Positions 7,028 through 8,415 of a DNA stretch of 8,415 bases are shown here, piece by piece. The DNA is from an uncultured Caryophanales bacterium (lineage in GTDB: Bacteria > Bacillota_I > Bacilli_A > RF39 > UBA660). The notes below the pieces were generated by a model that ran no database searches, was not told the origin of the DNA, and saw nothing but the letters and a program-made list of their open reading frames with translations. Each line of letters begins with the position of its first letter. Position 1 is the first letter of the stretch. Both the position numbers and the translations under genes were made by a program. The stretch is from contig CAMSXY010000043.1 of the NCBI GenBank assembly GCA_947065955.1, positions 1-8,415 of the forward strand, written 5' to 3'.

Positions 7028-7057
7028 ACTATACCACTTCTACTATATGTTTGTCAA
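7028..7057 (-). promoter_or_regulatory. Sigma-A promoter of the str operon
   Basis: The minus strand carries a perfect TTGACA (7052-7057), an 18-base spacer and TATAGT (7028-7033), with TGG directly before the -10 forming an extended -10. The expected start is near 7019-7021, giving a leader of roughly 85 bases to the rpsL ATG. This is the best promoter match in the window, in the only intergenic space before rpsL. Confidence 0.85.
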
Positions 7058-7117
7058 TCTTTATTTAAAACTTTTTAGAAAGATAGCATTCTATAGAAGG
7101 GTATTGCTTAAAAAAGA

Positions 7118-8370
7118 TTATATTATCTTTACTTTTTCCTTTTTTTCAATTTCTCCAAATTGTTTATAAAAATCTTCCAACATCTTATTTTGAAGCAAAA
7201 GGGCTAAAGCAGGATTAACAAAGGCTCTTCGGTCAAAAGCAAATCTTGATGAATCTACTTTTCTTCCTTGCTCAAAAGGGAACATTTTTTTCCCATTTTC
7301 CTCTTTAATTCTCTCATCTACTCTAGAAGGATCGATAAAAGTTACACGATTATGAGAACGATTACTTCCTAAAAAAAGGGAAAGTTGATTGATTGGATCT
7401 ACCGTAAAATAAGTTCCTGTCCATCCAGCAGAAGCAAAAGTTTTTCCACTTAAAGGATGATAGACTTCTGTTCCATAAAGGTGAGGGTATTTTGTGTAGC
7501 AAAGCATTCCAAAATACTGTACATATTTCGCTTTTCCTTCCTCTATATAAGCCCTACCTGTTCTATTTTGGGAAAATTTTTCTAAAACTTTCATTGAAAA
7601 AATTTTTTCGCTTAAAAGGGCATTTGCTAGATGAGACATATCTTTGGCGGTTGAAAATAAACCTGCGTGCCCACTTAGATTTCCTTCCATTTGTCCCATG
7701 ATCTGTGCTTTTGGATCATAAACAGCCCCTCCAGGATTTTTTGTAATGGAAATGTGATCTTTATAGTATTTCAAATCATAGTTGGTACTTGCTAGACGAT
7801 GTTCTTTTTCTTTTGGTACCTTACTATACGTTTCTTCCATTTGAAGTGGTAATAAAATATTGTCTCTTAAAAAAGAATAATAGTCTACACCACTTACCTT
7901 TTCAATGACATACTTAAGAATCATAGCTCCCATATCTGTATAAGGTCTTTTTAAATCGTTGAAAGGGTCTATCTCGATTGAAAACAGAAGTTCTTCCGCT
8001 TCTTCCCGACTTTTTACCCCATCAATTCTTTTGGTTGTTTTTAAAGGCACTTGAAAGGTTAGTAAATCAAAAAGGGTAATACCTTTTAAATTTTTAAATC
8101 GAGGGTCGTATTTTATAACTTCGTCGTATATAGAAAGATTCCCCCTTTGTTCTAAGAGTAAAATACTAAAACTTGTGAATATTTTTGTAATGGACGCTAA
8201 ATCAAAAATCGTATTTTCTTCCATCTTTTCTATCTTAGAAACAAAATCCCCCTTATCTGTCATTATGATTTCTTTTTTATTTCCAAGAATTATAGTTTCT
8301 GAATATTTCGGGGTTTCATAACACATAACCATCCCTGGAGCCATTTCTTTCGTGTAAAAAAAATCTTTTA
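7118..8370 (-). CDS. Serine hydrolase of the class C beta-lactamase / EstB family, 5'-truncated
   Basis: About 416 genuine residues remain; the apparent Met at 8407 lies in the adapter (numbering here counts from it, with 1-12 artefactual). The fold covers penicillin-binding proteins, AmpC-like beta-lactamases and esterases acting through an acyl-serine. Motif 1 is SITK (Ser72, Lys75), in DLASITKIFTSF. Motif 2 is YTD (156-158), the Y-x-N/D form. GNLSGHAGLFSTAKDM (242-256) is the usual GxAGHAGLFSTA signature. At motif 3 the family's common FGHTGFTGT reads FASAGWTGT (324-332), so HTG is replaced by SAG (326-328). The missing N-terminus is probably short, because the remaining start already lies near the family's opening strands; whether a signal peptide existed cannot be seen. 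Substrate is unknown: peptidoglycan peptide, ester or beta-lactam are all possible. It ends with TAA 61 bases before the str operon -35 box. Confidence 0.85.
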
Positions 8371-8415
8371 AGATCGGAAGAGCGTCGTGTAGGGAAAGAG
8401 TGTTCATCCTTGTGT
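8371..8415 (-). other. Sequencing adapter plus 12-base tag (artefact, not genomic)
   Basis: The stretch begins AGATCGGAAGAGCGTCGTGT and is the exact reverse complement of positions 2-46. 8371-8403 is the Illumina read-1 adapter and 8404-8415 the 12-base tag. It supplies the false N-terminal residues MNTLSLHDALPI of the serine hydrolase frame. The adapter at both ends means both insert ends, not only one, are the edges of a library fragment. Confidence 0.97.

Noticed and set aside
7081..7108. Possible terminator after the serine hydrolase: palindrome TTCTATAGAA (7089-7098) with outer AGCA/TGCT pairs
   Set aside because: The outer pairs need a 6-base bulge, the stem is weak, and no clean T-run follows on the minus strand. 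I could not support it as a terminator.
1..8415. 45-base terminal inverted repeats suggesting a transposon, linear plasmid or phage end
   Set aside because: The repeats contain the Illumina read-1 adapter exactly, and no transposase, terminal protein or replication gene is present.
1..8415. Alternative genetic code (UGA as tryptophan), considered because the low GC suggests Mollicutes-like relatives
   Set aside because: All genes read full length in the standard code, the EF-Tu tryptophan codon checked is TGG, and every stop is TAA; a FemABX wall enzyme also argues against a wall-less lineage.

Overview
This window looks like one amplified DNA fragment from a low-GC Gram-positive bacterium (Bacillota), with a sequencing-library adapter left on each end. 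Positions 2-46 and 8371-8415 are perfect inverted copies of one 45-base sequence: the 33-base Illumina read-1 adapter plus a 12-base outer tag. True biological sequence is about 47-8370. The taxonomic call rests on AT-rich DNA, strong AGGAGG ribosome binding sites, Bacillus-like S12, S7, EF-G and EF-Tu proteins, a FemABX-type cell-wall enzyme, and standard-code usage (all seven stops are TAA; the EF-Tu tryptophan codon checked is TGG). An uncultured Bacilli lineage (Erysipelotrichales- or RF39-like) is a guess; the sequence alone does not settle it.

Layout. On the minus strand, reading right to left: a serine hydrolase of the class C beta-lactamase fold (N-terminus cut off by the adapter); a 181-base gap with a strong promoter and a hairpin-containing leader; the complete str operon rpsL-rpsG-fusA-tuf (S12, S7, EF-G, EF-Tu), with a probable second promoter just before tuf; an intrinsic terminator; then fhs (formate-tetrahydrofolate ligase) from its own extended -10 promoter and a TTG start. 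At the left end a FemABX/MurM-type aminoacyltransferase (N-terminus cut off by the adapter) lies on the plus strand and converges on fhs. The two stop codons are 7 bases apart and share a 30-bp perfect palindrome that can terminate transcription both ways.

Function. The core is the translation-elongation operon. Fhs makes 10-formyl-tetrahydrofolate, used for purines and initiator-tRNA formylation, so it fits beside the translation genes metabolically, but it appears separately transcribed. The Fem-type gene indicates a walled cell with modified lipid II stem peptides.

I found no previously undescribed multi-gene system, CRISPR array, mobile element, tRNA or rRNA. The points worth a second look are the adapter ends and the false N-termini they create, an isoleucine in S12 at the streptomycin-associated proline position, a divergent Fhs, a non-canonical third motif in the serine hydrolase, the str leader hairpin, and the shared terminator.
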